Shown here: piece by piece, positions 11,105 to 19,885 of the stretch
Numbering within the stretch: position 1 is the first letter of the stretch
Layout of the letters: each line of letters begins with the position of its first letter
Source of the DNA: an uncultured Verrucomicrobiota bacterium
Lineage (GTDB): Bacteria > Verrucomicrobiota > Verrucomicrobiia > Opitutales > Opitutaceae
DNA: 51,002 nucleotides
Assembly (NCBI GenBank): GCA_903904685.1
Contig: CAIVDS010000035.1
Span: 1 to 51,002 of the forward strand
Direction: 5' to 3'
Translations under genes and position numbers: made by a program
Notes under the pieces: model-generated
Databases searched by the model: none
What the model was told of the DNA's origin: nothing
What the model saw: the letters and a program-made list of their open reading frames with translations, nothing else

Positions 11105-11772
11105 GCGACGCCATCGACAAACCCGTCCCCTTCCCCGCCGCCGGCAACATCTCGGATGCCGAGCGTGAAGAATTGCGCCGCCACGGCATCCTCATGACCA
11201 GCTTGGAGGAGCTTTACAATTGGGGCCGCAGCAACTCCATTTGGCCGCTCCAATTCGGCCTCGCCTGCTGCGCCATCGAGATGATCGCCGCCGCCACCGC
11301 CCGCTTCGATATCGCCCGCTTCGGAGCCGAGATTTTCCGCCCATCCCCCCGCCAAGCCGACCTGATGATCGTCTCCGGCACCGTCACCAAGAAGATGGCC
11401 CCGCAGGTCGTCCGTCTTTGGAACCAGATGCCCGAGCCTAAATACTGCATCGCGATGGGCGCCTGCGCCATCTCCGGCGGCCCGTTCAAGCAGGGTTACA
11501 ACGTCCTTAAAGGCATTGATCGTTTCATCCCCGTCGATATCTACATCCCCGGCTGTCCTCCGCGCCCCGAAGCGTTGCTCAACGGCCTCATGGAGCTGCA
11601 AAAGCAAATCCAAGGCGAGCGCCTGACCGGTCCCGACGCAGCCCGGCACACGCGCCCCGATATGCCGAGCGAGTTTTCCGTGCCGAGCTACGGCGAGCAC
11701 GATCTCCAACCGACGAAGAACGCCGAAGTTTGGAAGCCGGCGACTCCTCTCACCCGTTCAGGAAAAGGCTGA
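11101..11772 (+). CDS. nuoB: NADH-quinone oxidoreductase subunit B
   Basis: A 223-residue peripheral subunit that holds the terminal 4Fe-4S cluster N2, which passes electrons to quinone. The four cysteine ligands are visible in [18 protein letters not shown] and PGCPPRPE. After the conserved core, about 50 residues of charged, proline-rich tail follow, longer than in many bacterial NuoB. Start overlaps the nuoA stop (ATGA). With NuoC, NuoD and NuoI it makes the hydrogenase-like connecting module, the part that remains when NuoE, NuoF and NuoG are absent. Confidence 0.95.
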   Translation: MSDAIDKPVPFPAAGNISDAEREELRRHGILMTSLEELYNWGRSNSIWPLQFGLACCAIEMIAAATARFDIARFGAEIFRPSPRQADLMIVSGTVTKKMAPQVVRLWNQMPEPKYCIAMGACAISGGPFKQGYNVLKGIDRFIPVDIYIPGCPPRPEALLNGLMELQKQIQGERLTGPDAARHTRPDMPSEFSVPSYGEHDLQPTKNAEVWKPATPLTRSGKG

Positions 11773-11775
11773 GCC

Positions 11776-12453
11776 ATGGAAGCCCTCGATCAAATCCGTG
11801 ACCGCCTCCTCGCCCGTTTCTCGGGCGCATCGGTCGCGCTTGTGACAAATCCCGGCCCGGCCGCCGAGCACTCATTGCTTCTCGACCCCGCTCATGCCCG
11901 CGAGATCGCCCTTTTCCTGCGCGACGACTCCGCGTTGCAACTCGACTATTGCTCCAACGCCACCGGCATCGACTGGCCGGAAAAAGAAATCGTCGAGACG
12001 AAGAAAGTCTCAGTCCTCGATCCCGCCGGAGGTCCCGCCAAAATCACCGAAGAGAAGACCAAGCGCGTAGAACCCGGCTGCCTGGAGGCCGTTTACCATC
12101 TCTACTCGATGGCGTTGCGCCACGGTCCGGTCGTCATCCGGATGCGCACGGCCAACCGCTCCGACAAGGTCAACCTGCCTTCGCTCACCCCGGTGTGGCG
12201 TTCATGTGATTTCCAAGAGCGGGAGATCTTCGACCTCTACGGCATCGTTTTCGACGGCCATCCCGACCTGCGCCGCCTGCTCATGTGGGACGAGTTCAAG
12301 GATCACCCGATGCGCAAAGACTACGTCGATCCCGACGATTTCGAATGGGAACCCACTCCGCACGCCGGAGTGCTCGACCGCGCCAAGATGCATTATTCTG
12401 CTCCCGCGACTCTCGCCGTTTCCGCCGCACCGCAACCGGAGGTCAAACCATGA
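11776..12453 (+). CDS. nuoC: NADH-quinone oxidoreductase subunit C
   Basis: A 225-residue 30-kDa-type subunit. The family signature is clear in [20 protein letters not shown] (about 147-166), followed by LLMWDEF and the DHPMRKDY end. A charged insertion of about 25 residues ([16 protein letters not shown] region) precedes the conserved part. NuoC is separate from NuoD here, unlike the fused NuoCD of E. coli. ATG 11776 has AAAGG upstream and lies 3 nt after nuoB; the stop overlaps the nuoD start. Confidence 0.94.
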   Translation: MEALDQIRDRLLARFSGASVALVTNPGPAAEHSLLLDPAHAREIALFLRDDSALQLDYCSNATGIDWPEKEIVETKKVSVLDPAGGPAKITEEKTKRVEPGCLEAVYHLYSMALRHGPVVIRMRTANRSDKVNLPSLTPVWRSCDFQEREIFDLYGIVFDGHPDLRRLLMWDEFKDHPMRKDYVDPDDFEWEPTPHAGVLDRAKMHYSAPATLAVSAAPQPEVKP

Positions 12454-13622
12454 TCACCGCCGCCCCCGCTCCCTTTGGCCAGTCCTCCGGCCCGACCGTT
12501 CGCCGCGTCAACGACCCGTTGCATGGCGACCTGCTTGAGGTCTCGATGGGGCCGCAGCACCCGTCCACACACGGTGTTTTCCGCATGGATGTGACGCTCG
12601 ACGGCGAAGTCATCGTCAAGCTCAAGCCCGTCTTCGGCTACCTGCACCGCAACCACGAGAAGATCGCCGAGAACACGAGTTACCTCTCGTCGATGCCCTA
12701 CACCGACCGGCTAGACTACCTCTGCTCGATGTCCACCAACTGGGCCTACGCGATGGCCGTCGAGAAGCTCTCCGGCCAGGCCGTGCCGGACCGCGCCCAA
12801 TACCTGCGCGTGATCCTCGCCGAGCTCACGCGCATCGTGAACCACGCCTGCCTCGTCGGCTTCCTTTTCAACGATCTCGGCACCTCGTTCACGCCTCTCC
12901 TCTACGCCTTCCGCGAACGCGAAAAGATCATCGACCTTTTCGAGGCGCTCAGCGGCTCGCGCATGATGTGCAACTATCAGCGCTTCGGCGGCTGCCGCGT
13001 CGATCCCACGCCGGAGTGGCTCGCCGCCGCCAGCAAGCTCGTGGACAACTTCCCGCGTTTCCTCGACGAGTATGAGACGATGCTCACGGGCAACGAGATC
13101 CTGCTCGCCCGCACCCAGGGCGTCGGTCGCCTCGACCCGAAGCACGCCGTCAACGCCGGCATCACCGGCCCGGTCCTCCGCGCCTGCGGCGTCAACTACG
13201 ACCTCCGCAAGGTGGACGCCTACGGCTTCTACCCGCGTTTCGATTTCCGCGTCCCCCTCGGCGAACACGGTGACACCTATGACCGCTACATGATGCGCAT
13301 CCTCGAAATGCGCGAATCGGTCAAAATTCTCCAGCAAGCGTTCAAGGTTCTCCCCGCCGGTCCGATCATGGACCCGAAGGCCAAGCTCCGCGGCTTCCGC
13401 CCGAAGCCCGGCGAGACCTACGGCCGTCTGGAAGGCCCCAAGGGCGAACTCGGTTTCTATCTTCTCAGCGACGGCACGCCCAATCCCTACCGCTACCGCG
13501 TGCGTCCGCCTTCCCTCATCAACCTCACCTTGCTTGAGGAGATGTGCCTTGGCCACACCGTGGCCGACGCCGTCGTCATCCTCGGCTCCATCGACATCGT
13601 CCTCGGGGAGGTCGATCGCTAA
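12450..13622 (+). CDS. nuoD: NADH-quinone oxidoreductase subunit D
   Basis: A 390-residue 49-kDa-type subunit that forms the quinone pocket with NuoB and Nuo[15 protein letters not shown] at about residues 31-44 carries the quinone-ligand His; [12 protein letters not shown] and the C-terminal DIVLGEVDR are diagnostic. ATG 12450 (ATGA overlap with nuoC, GGAGG just upstream) is preferred over the much longer open frame that starts inside nuoC. Canonical operons would have nuoE, nuoF and nuoG after this gene; here nuoI follows after 6 nt. Confidence 0.96.
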   Translation: MITAAPAPFGQSSGPTVRRVNDPLHGDLLEVSMGPQHPSTHGVFRMDVTLDGEVIVKLKPVFGYLHRNHEKIAENTSYLSSMPYTDRLDYLCSMSTNWAYAMAVEKLSGQAVPDRAQYLRVILAELTRIVNHACLVGFLFNDLGTSFTPLLYAFREREKIIDLFEALSGSRMMCNYQRFGGCRVDPTPEWLAAASKLVDNFPRFLDEYETMLTGNEILLARTQGVGRLDPKHAVNAGITGPVLRACGVNYDLRKVDAYGFYPRFDFRVPLGEHGDTYDRYMMRILEMRESVKILQQAFKVLPAGPIMDPKAKLRGFRPKPGETYGRLEGPKGELGFYLLSDGTPNPYRYRVRPPSLINLTLLEEMCLGHTVADAVVILGSIDIVLGEVDR

Positions 13623-13628
13623 CCCGCC

Positions 13629-14285
13629 ATGCTCGGCTCCGGCATAATCAAAGGTCTCGCAGTCACCGCGAAAAACTTCGTGGGCAGCTATTTTGTCCCC
13701 GAACGCATGGTGACGGAACAGTATCCGGAGGATCGCCCCAAGCTCCCGGAGAACTACCGCAGTTTCCCCCTGCTCGTCTCCGAGACCGCCGAAGATCCCA
13801 TGGGCACGCTGCGCTGCGTAGCCTGCCAGATCTGCGAGAAGGAGTGCCCGCCGCAGTGCATCTATATAGAGAAGAGCAAAGACAAGAAGCCCGACGCCAC
13901 GGGCAAGATGCAGCTCTATCCCGTCGTCTTCGCCATCGACACCTCCGTCTGCATGAGCTGCGGGCTCTGCGCCGAGCTTTGTCCTTTCGACTCGATCAAG
14001 ATGGACCAGGTCTTCGAGGTCGCCGCGACCAACCGCTTTGCCGGACTCCTGTTGAACCGCGAACAGCTCGCCAAGTCCAACGCCTACTACCACTCGATTC
14101 GCCCGGTCGAAGCCGCCGAGGTTGACGCCCGTCTCGCCGCCGACCGTCAGGCCGCCGAGGCAAAAGCCAAGGCGGCCGCCGCCGCCAAAGCCGCCGCAGC
14201 CGCGGCGAAGGCTGCCGCCCCCGCCGCCCAACCCGCACCCGCGCCCGTCGCGGAGGCACCCAAGCCACCGTCTCCCGCCGCATGA
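13629..14285 (+). CDS. nuoI: NADH-quinone oxidoreductase subunit I with alanine-rich tail
   Basis: This 218-residue ferredoxin-like subunit binds clusters N6a and N6b. The eight ligands are in CVACQICEKEC (C63, C66, C69, C73) and CMSCGLCAELC (C108, C111, C114, C118). After about residue 160 the sequence becomes a low-complexity Ala-, Lys- and Pro-rich tail to the C-terminus, some 50 residues absent from ordinary NuoI. Because NuoG is missing from the cluster, N6a would be the entry point for electrons, so the tail may help dock an unusual donor; that is inference. Overlaps nuoH as ATGA. Confidence 0.95.
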   Translation: MLGSGIIKGLAVTAKNFVGSYFVPERMVTEQYPEDRPKLPENYRSFPLLVSETAEDPMGTLRCVACQICEKECPPQCIYIEKSKDKKPDATGKMQLYPVVFAIDTSVCMSCGLCAELCPFDSIKMDQVFEVAATNRFAGLLLNREQLAKSNAYYHSIRPVEAAEVDARLAADRQAAEAKAKAAAAAKAAAAAAKAAAPAAQPAPAPVAEAPKPPSPAA

Positions 14286-15526
14286 GCGCCTCCACCGACT
14301 CCTTTCTTGAACGCGCCCCGATCGAGGCACGCGACTGGCTGGTGCAACTCCTCCCGGCGCCGCTGCAATGGTTCACGCACCATCTGATCACGATCGGCGC
14401 CATCCTCGCGGTCTTCGGCCTGTTCTTCGCCTTCACCACCGTCGCCGAGCGCAAACTTCTTGGCCGCCTCCAAAACCGCCTCGGTCCGAACCGCTCCGGC
14501 CTGCCTAAGTTCTCCGCCCTTCCCTGGCACCTGAAGCACAAGCTCTTCGGCCTCACACAACCGTTCGCCGACGCCGTGAAGGCGCTCACCAAGGAAGACA
14601 TCGTGCCCGCCGCCGCCGACAAGCTCCTGCACTTCCTCGCGCCGGTGCTCGTGGTGGCGTTCTCTTTGCTGACGTTCGCCGTGCTGCCGTTTGGCCGGAA
14701 CATGGTCCCGGTCGATCTTGACGCAGGCCTGCTTTATTTCTTCGCGGCGGGCTCCGCCACCGAGCTGACCATCTTCATGGCCGGCTGGGCGAGCCGTAAC
14801 AAATATTCGCTGCTCGCCGCCATGCGCGCGCTGGCCCAGGTCATCAGCTACGAACTGCCGCTGCTGCTCTCCGTCGTGCCGGTCGTGCTCGTCGCCGGCA
14901 CGCTCTCGACAAATGAAATCGTCACCGCGCAAGGCGGCTGGAGCTTCGGCATCCTGCCGCATTGGAATATTTTCACCCCGTGGGGTTTCATTGGTTTTCT
15001 CCTTTTCCTTGTCGCCGCGCTGGCCGAGTGCAACCGCTCGCCGTTCGATCTTCCCGAAGCCGAAAGCGAACTGATCGCCGGCCATCTCACCGAGTATTCC
15101 GGCTTCAAGTATGCGCTGTTTTTCATGGCCGAATATTTCGGGCTCACCGCGTTGAGCGGCCTCGGCGTCACGCTTTTCCTCGGCGGCTGGCAGGCACCGT
15201 GCGACTTCCTCCCGTTCATTCCGTCCTATGTCTGGTTTATGGGAAAACTGGTTATGATGATCGTATTTTTCATCTGGGTGCGCGGTACGCTGCTCCGTCT
15301 CCGCATCGACCAACTCACCCGCCTCGCCTGGCAATTCATCGTGCCGCTCGCGCTCATCAACCTCGGCAACGCCGCCTTCTGGGCGCTGACGGCTAGCTGG
15401 GCCGGTCCGCTGCAACTCGTCCGCCTCGGTGTGTCGCTCGCTCTGGTCGTCGGACCGTTCATCCTGCTTGGCCGCCGACTCAACATCGGTCGCGGCCCAC
15501 GCACCTACCGTTACGCCACGTCATGA
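14282..15526 (+). CDS. nuoH: NADH-quinone oxidoreductase subunit H
   Basis: A 414-residue, roughly eight- to nine-helix subunit that forms the quinone tunnel and links the peripheral arm to the pumps. ERKLLGRLQNRLGPNR and the following QPFADAVKALTKEDIVP match the family. An insertion of about 11 residues sits between GPNRSG and the LTQPFAD block. The acidic loop NRSPFDLPEAESEL is intact. Longer than E. coli NuoH (325) because of extra N- and C-terminal sequence. Starts within the nuoI stop and ends overlapping nuoJ (ATGA in both). Confidence 0.95.
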   Translation: MSASTDSFLERAPIEARDWLVQLLPAPLQWFTHHLITIGAILAVFGLFFAFTTVAERKLLGRLQNRLGPNRSGLPKFSALPWHLKHKLFGLTQPFADAVKALTKEDIVPAAADKLLHFLAPVLVVAFSLLTFAVLPFGRNMVPVDLDAGLLYFFAAGSATELTIFMAGWASRNKYSLLAAMRALAQVISYELPLLLSVVPVVLVAGTLSTNEIVTAQGGWSFGILPHWNIFTPWGFIGFLLFLVAALAECNRSPFDLPEAESELIAGHLTEYSGFKYALFFMAEYFGLTALSGLGVTLFLGGWQAPCDFLPFIPSYVWFMGKLVMMIVFFIWVRGTLLRLRIDQLTRLAWQFIVPLALINLGNAAFWALTASWAGPLQLVRLGVSLALVVGPFILLGRRLNIGRGPRTYRYATS

Positions 15527-16041
15527 CCCTCGCGCTGATCCTCCTCTCCGTGTTGATTCTCGGCTCCGCCGCCGTAGCGATAGCCCTGCGCAACCTGATC
15601 CACAGCGCGCTGCTGTTCGTCGGCTGCTGGGCCGGCATCGCGGCATTTTACCTGTGGGCAGGCGCCGAATTCGTGGCCTTCGCCCAAGTGCTGATCTACG
15701 TCGGCGCCGTCTCGATGGTGGTGCTTTTCGCGGTGCTCCTCACTCGGCAGGGCAACGAGCTCGAGCCAGTGAAAGACGATTCGTTCAACCGCTTCATCCG
15801 TGCGCTCATCGCCGGAGGCAGCGTGGCGGGCGTGCTGCTCGGAGCCATCCTCGGCACGCCGATGGATGTAAACACCGCAAGCCCGGCGCCGACGATGACG
15901 GTCCGTGAACTCGGCGCGCGACTGATGGGACCGCACGCCGCCGCGCTGCTGATTGTCGGCGTGCTGCTCACCGTCGCCTTGCTCGGCGCCGTCGTGCTGG
16001 CGGCGGTGGATCGTTCAGACCAACCGGAGGACGCGCCATGA
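15523..16041 (+). CDS. nuoJ: NADH-quinone oxidoreductase subunit J
   Basis: A 172-residue membrane subunit with five transmembrane segments. The segment EFVAFAQVLIYVGAVSMVVLF (about residues 48-68) is the conserved TM3, whose pi-bulge rotates during coupling. It lies between nuoH and nuoK and overlaps both as ATGA. Confidence 0.94.
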   Translation: MTLALILLSVLILGSAAVAIALRNLIHSALLFVGCWAGIAAFYLWAGAEFVAFAQVLIYVGAVSMVVLFAVLLTRQGNELEPVKDDSFNRFIRALIAGGSVAGVLLGAILGTPMDVNTASPAPTMTVRELGARLMGPHAAALLIVGVLLTVALLGAVVLAAVDRSDQPEDAP

Positions 16042-16349
16042 GTCAGCTTCAACTCTGTCTGGTTCTTTCCAGTTTCCTTTTCTGTATCGGCCTCATCGGT
16101 GCGATGGCGCGCAGCAACACCATCCTCGTCCTCCTCGGAGTCGAGCTGATGCTGAACGCAGCCAACATCAATTTCATTGCCTTCTGGCGCTACGGCCCTG
16201 ACCACGCCGCCGGCACCGGCATCCTCTTCGTCCTGTTTTCCATCGCCATCGCCGCCTCGGAGGCGGCCGTCGGCCTCGCGCTGGTGATCGCGGTTTACCG
16301 CCACCAGAAAAACATCCGCCTTCAGGAGGCGAACAGGCTCAAAGGCTGA
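16038..16349 (+). CDS. nuoK: NADH-quinone oxidoreductase subunit K
   Basis: A 103-residue, three-helix subunit homologous to MrpC. Both buried glutamates needed for proton transfer are present, in LGVELMLNAANI and in ASEAAVGLA. Normal length. It overlaps nuoJ and is separated from nuoL by 3 nt. Confidence 0.95.
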   Translation: MSQLQLCLVLSSFLFCIGLIGAMARSNTILVLLGVELMLNAANINFIAFWRYGPDHAAGTGILFVLFSIAIAASEAAVGLALVIAVYRHQKNIRLQEANRLKG

Positions 16350-16352
16350 GAT

Positions 16353-18368
16353 ATGTATTTTCCCGCCTCACACCTCTGGATCATCCCCGCGCTGCCGCTC
16401 GTGGCCGCCGCCATCGGCGCGCTGGTGCCGCGCAGCGGACGCGCCCTCGCCTCCGGCGCTGCCATCGCGTCGATGGTCGCGGCGTTCTTCGTCTCCTGCC
16501 TCGCGCTGCACACCGCGCTGGCCGACCCCGCCGCCCACGCCGCGCACAACTTCGCCTGGTTCGATGTCGGCTCCGGCGCGATGCGCCTCGGCTGGCTGCT
16601 TGATCCCCTCACCGCGTTCATGTGCGTGATGGTCACGTTCGTCAGCTCACTGATCTTCATCTTCAGCCTCGGCTACATGAAGGAGGACGCGAACTTCAAG
16701 CAGTTCTTCTGCTTCCTGAGCCTCTTCGCCGCCGCCATGCTCGGCCTGCTCGTCGCCAACAGTCTCCTGTTGCTCTTCATCTGCTGGGAACTGGTCGGCC
16801 TCGCGTCGTATCTGCTCATCGGTTTCTGGTTTCACAAACCGTCCGCCGCCGCCGCCGCCAAAAAAGCCTTCATCACGACGCGCATCGGCGACCTCGGTTT
16901 TCTGATCGGCCTGCTCTGGCTCTACGACTCCACCGGCTCGCTGCTCTTCTTTGATGGCGGCCACGGCGTGCTCGAAGCCGCGACCCTAACCGCGCTCACG
17001 GGGAAAACTCTCGTGTGCTGCGGCCTCACCGTATCCACCGCCATTGGTCTTCTCATCTTCTGCGGCGCGGTCGGCAAGTCCGGCCAGTTCCCGCTGCACG
17101 TATGGCTCCCTGACGCGATGGAAGGTCCGACGCCCGTCTCCGCACTCATCCACGCCGCCACGATGGTGGCTGCCGGTGTTTTCCTGATCGCCCGCGTTTA
17201 TCCGCTGATGTCCGCCGACCAGGTGCTAGCTAACGTGCCGCTGCACGCGTTGACCGTCGTCGCGTTCATCGGTGCGATCACGGCTCTCCTCGGCGCATGC
17301 ATCGCCGTCGCTCAAAACGACATCAAGCGCATCCTCGCCTTCTCCACCGTTTCCCAACTCGGCTACATGATGCTCGCGCTCGGCGTCGGCTCGTGGACAG
17401 CGGCGATCTTCCATCTGCTCACGCACGCCTTCTTCAAGGCCCTCCTCTTCCTGGGAGCCGGTTCGGTCATCCACGCCGCGCACCACGAACAGGACATCCG
17501 CCGACTCGGCGGCTTGGGCGCAAAGATGAAAATCACCTTCGCCACCTTCGCCATCGGCATGATGGCGCTCTCCGGCGTGCCGTTCCTCTTCTCCGGCTTC
17601 TGGAGCAAGGAGGGCATCCTCCACGCCGCGCACGAGTGGGATGTCTCCCATCTGCCGCTTTACGCCGGGCTCGCCGCCGTCGTGCTCACCGCGTTCTACA
17701 TGACGCGCCTCATGGCCGAGACCTTCTTTGGCAAATCCCGTTCGCACGAGTCCGGTCACGCGCATGAAAACTCCGCCGTGATGACGGTGCCTCTCGTGCT
17801 TCTCGCCGCCTGCGCCATCCTGCTAAGCCTGCTGGCGTGGCCTTCCCCGTGGCTGCAACATCAACTCGATCCATCGGCGCACAGCGAACCGGGCGGCATC
17901 AGTCTCATGGTTCTTTCCATCGTGCTCGTCGCCGTGGGCATCGGCAGCGGCTGGGCGATTTATGGTCGCAAGCCCCGCGCCACCGAAGCCTCTCCCGATC
18001 CGCTCGAAACCGCCGCGCCCGACATCATCGCGGCGCTTGCCGCACGACTCGGCTTCGACGAACTCTACGCCGCCACCGTTGGCCGCCTCAACAGCGGCTT
18101 TGCCTCGTTGGCCGACTTCATGGAACGCTGGATATGGGGCGGCGCGGTGACGCTGCTGGCCCGGTTCGGCGAGTTCACCGGTGTGGTGAACCGCGAGACC
18201 GATGAAAACACCCTCAACGGCGGTTTCGACTCCGTGAGCCACCAAATCCGCGGCACCGGTCGCGCCTATTCCCGCGCCCAGACCGGCGATGCGCATGGTT
18301 ACATGCGGTTCATCGCGCTGGGTTTCGTCGTGCTCATGCTGTTCGTGATGCTGGGAGGTTCCCGATGA
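16353..18368 (+). CDS. nuoL: NADH-quinone oxidoreductase subunit L, with extended lateral-helix region
   Basis: A 671-residue antiporter-like distal pump. Key charged residues are in place: Glu in ICWELVGLASYLL, Lys in AVGKSGQFPLHVWLP and Lys in FWSKEGILHA. The C-terminus normally carries the long lateral helix that lies along NuoM and NuoN. From FDELY to the last transmembrane helix (GYMRF) I count about 81 residues, against about 48 in E. coli NuoL and about 52 in typical homologues. That is some 30 extra residues, which is what a complex with one more NuoM would need to span. No insertion of that size is obvious elsewhere. Confidence 0.95.
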   Translation: MYFPASHLWIIPALPLVAAAIGALVPRSGRALASGAAIASMVAAFFVSCLALHTALADPAAHAAHNFAWFDVGSGAMRLGWLLDPLTAFMCVMVTFVSSLIFIFSLGYMKEDANFKQFFCFLSLFAAAMLGLLVANSLLLLFICWELVGLASYLLIGFWFHKPSAAAAAKKAFITTRIGDLGFLIGLLWLYDSTGSLLFFDGGHGVLEAATLTALTGKTLVCCGLTVSTAIGLLIFCGAVGKSGQFPLHVWLPDAMEGPTPVSALIHAATMVAAGVFLIARVYPLMSADQVLANVPLHALTVVAFIGAITALLGACIAVAQNDIKRILAFSTVSQLGYMMLALGVGSWTAAIFHLLTHAFFKALLFLGAGSVIHAAHHEQDIRRLGGLGAKMKITFATFAIGMMALSGVPFLFSGFWSKEGILHAAHEWDVSHLPLYAGLAAVVLTAFYMTRLMAETFFGKSRSHESGHAHENSAVMTVPLVLLAACAILLSLLAWPSPWLQHQLDPSAHSEPGGISLMVLSIVLVAVGIGSGWAIYGRKPRATEASPDPLETAAPDIIAALAARLGFDELYAATVGRLNSGFASLADFMERWIWGGAVTLLARFGEFTGVVNRETDENTLNGGFDSVSHQIRGTGRAYSRAQTGDAHGYMRFIALGFVVLMLFVMLGGSR

Positions 18369-19885
18369 GTTCTCTGCCCATTCTTTCCTTGATTGTTTTT
18401 GCGCCATGGATCGGCGCGCTGCTGCTCGCCCTCTTCGGGCGAAACCTCGGCGCCAACGCACGCCGCGCGCTAGGCCTGGTCTTCAGCGGCTCGACGCTCG
18501 TGCTGGCTCTCGTCGTGGTCGGATTATTCAATCCCGCCGCGGCCGGTTATCAGTTTGGCGAGAGTCACGCGTGGATCACCACGCTGAACGTGAACTATAG
18601 GCTCGGCCTCGACGGCTTGAGCCTGCTGCTCGTGTTGCTCACCGGCATCGTCTCGCCGCTCTGCCTGATGGCCTCGTGGCGGATCGAACGCGACACGCAC
18701 ACCTTCGGCGCCTTGTTTCTGCTGCTCCAAGGCGCGGCCCTCGGCGTGTTTCTCGCGCTGGATTTCTTCCACTGGTTCCTTTTCTGGGAACTGACCCTCG
18801 TGCCGGCCTTCTTCCTCATCAAACTGTGGGGCGGTCCCGGCGCAACGCGTGCGGCCTATCAGTTTGTCATCTACACCCTCGCTGGCGGCGCGTTCATGCT
18901 ACTCGGCTTTGCCGCGCTCTACGTGGCGACCGGCACATTGGATTTTGCCGAACTGACCCGACTGGCAGCCACCGGCGGACTCGCCCCGAAACTCGCCGCT
19001 CTCGGCGGTTTTTGGCCCACGGCGGTTTTTGTCGGCGTGTTTCTTGGCCTCGCGGTCAAGGTTCCGCTTTTCCCCTTTCATACCTGGTTGCCTTCGGCCT
19101 ACGCCGAAGCCCCGACCGGCGCCTCGATGTTCCTCACCGGCGTCATGTCGAAGATGGGCGTCTACGGCTTCCTGCGAATTCTCTGGCCGCTTTTCCCTGC
19201 GCAACTGCACGCCGCTGCTCCTTGCCTGCTCTGGCTGGCGCTGGGCGGAGTGGTGCTCGGCGCCTTCGCGGCGATGAAGCAGACCGACCTCAAGCGTATG
19301 GTCGCCTATTCCTCGATCAACCATCTGAGCTACTGCCTGCTCGCGCTCTTCGCCGTCGCCAGCGCAACCAAGCCCGATGCCGCCGCGTCCGCGCTCAGCG
19401 GCACGCTGCTGCAGATGTTCAACCACGGTCTCTCCGCCGCCGCGCTGTTCGCGTGCGTCGGCATCTTGGAAGCACGCTCCGGCGGACTTCGCGGACTTAA
19501 TGATTTCGGCGGCGTGCGCACGGTCGCCCCGCTGTTCGCCGGTCTCTGCGGCGTGGCTATGTTCTCCTCCCTTGGTCTTCCCGGACTGAACGGATTCGTC
19601 GGCGAATTCCTTATTTTCAGCGGCGTCTTCGGGCTCGCTCCATGGGCAGCCGCCGTCGCCTGCCTCGGCTTGCTCGCCACCGCGCTCTTCCTGCTCACGT
19701 TCTGGCAACGCGTCTTCCACGGCCCCGTGGGCGCGGGCGTCGCGGCTTTCCGCGATCTCGACCGCGTTGAGATTCTCACGCTGCTGCCGTTCGCCATCCT
19801 GATGTTCCTGTTCGGCGTGCTGCCGCAGATCGTCATCATCCTCTTCAACCCGCTCGTCACCACGTGGGCCGCGCATCTGCCATGA
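18365..19885 (+). CDS. nuoM: NADH-quinone oxidoreductase subunit M, first copy
   Basis: A 506-residue antiporter-like pump subunit with about 14 transmembrane segments. All main charged residues of NuoM are present: E142 in FLFWELTLVP, K232 in AVKVPLFPFHTWLP, K263 in GVMSKMGVYGF and the Glu in GFVGEFLIF. It looks like a fully competent pump channel. It overlaps nuoL before it and the second nuoM after it as ATGA, so the two NuoM proteins should be made in equal amounts. Confidence 0.94.
   Translation: MSSLPILSLIVFAPWIGALLLALFGRNLGANARRALGLVFSGSTLVLALVVVGLFNPAAAGYQFGESHAWITTLNVNYRLGLDGLSLLLVLLTGIVSPLCLMASWRIERDTHTFGALFLLLQGAALGVFLALDFFHWFLFWELTLVPAFFLIKLWGGPGATRAAYQFVIYTLAGGAFMLLGFAALYVATGTLDFAELTRLAATGGLAPKLAALGGFWPTAVFVGVFLGLAVKVPLFPFHTWLPSAYAEAPTGASMFLTGVMSKMGVYGFLRILWPLFPAQLHAAAPCLLWLALGGVVLGAFAAMKQTDLKRMVAYSSINHLSYCLLALFAVASATKPDAAASALSGTLLQMFNHGLSAAALFACVGILEARSGGLRGLNDFGGVRTVAPLFAGLCGVAMFSSLGLPGLNGFVGEFLIFSGVFGLAPWAAAVACLGLLATALFLLTFWQRVFHGPVGAGVAAFRDLDRVEILTLLPFAILMFLFGVLPQIVIILFNPLVTTWAAHLP

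Noticed and set aside
12711-14330. 539-codon minus frame across nuoD and nuoI
   Set aside because: Antisense to two well-supported genes; low-complexity Gly/Glu/Arg composition.
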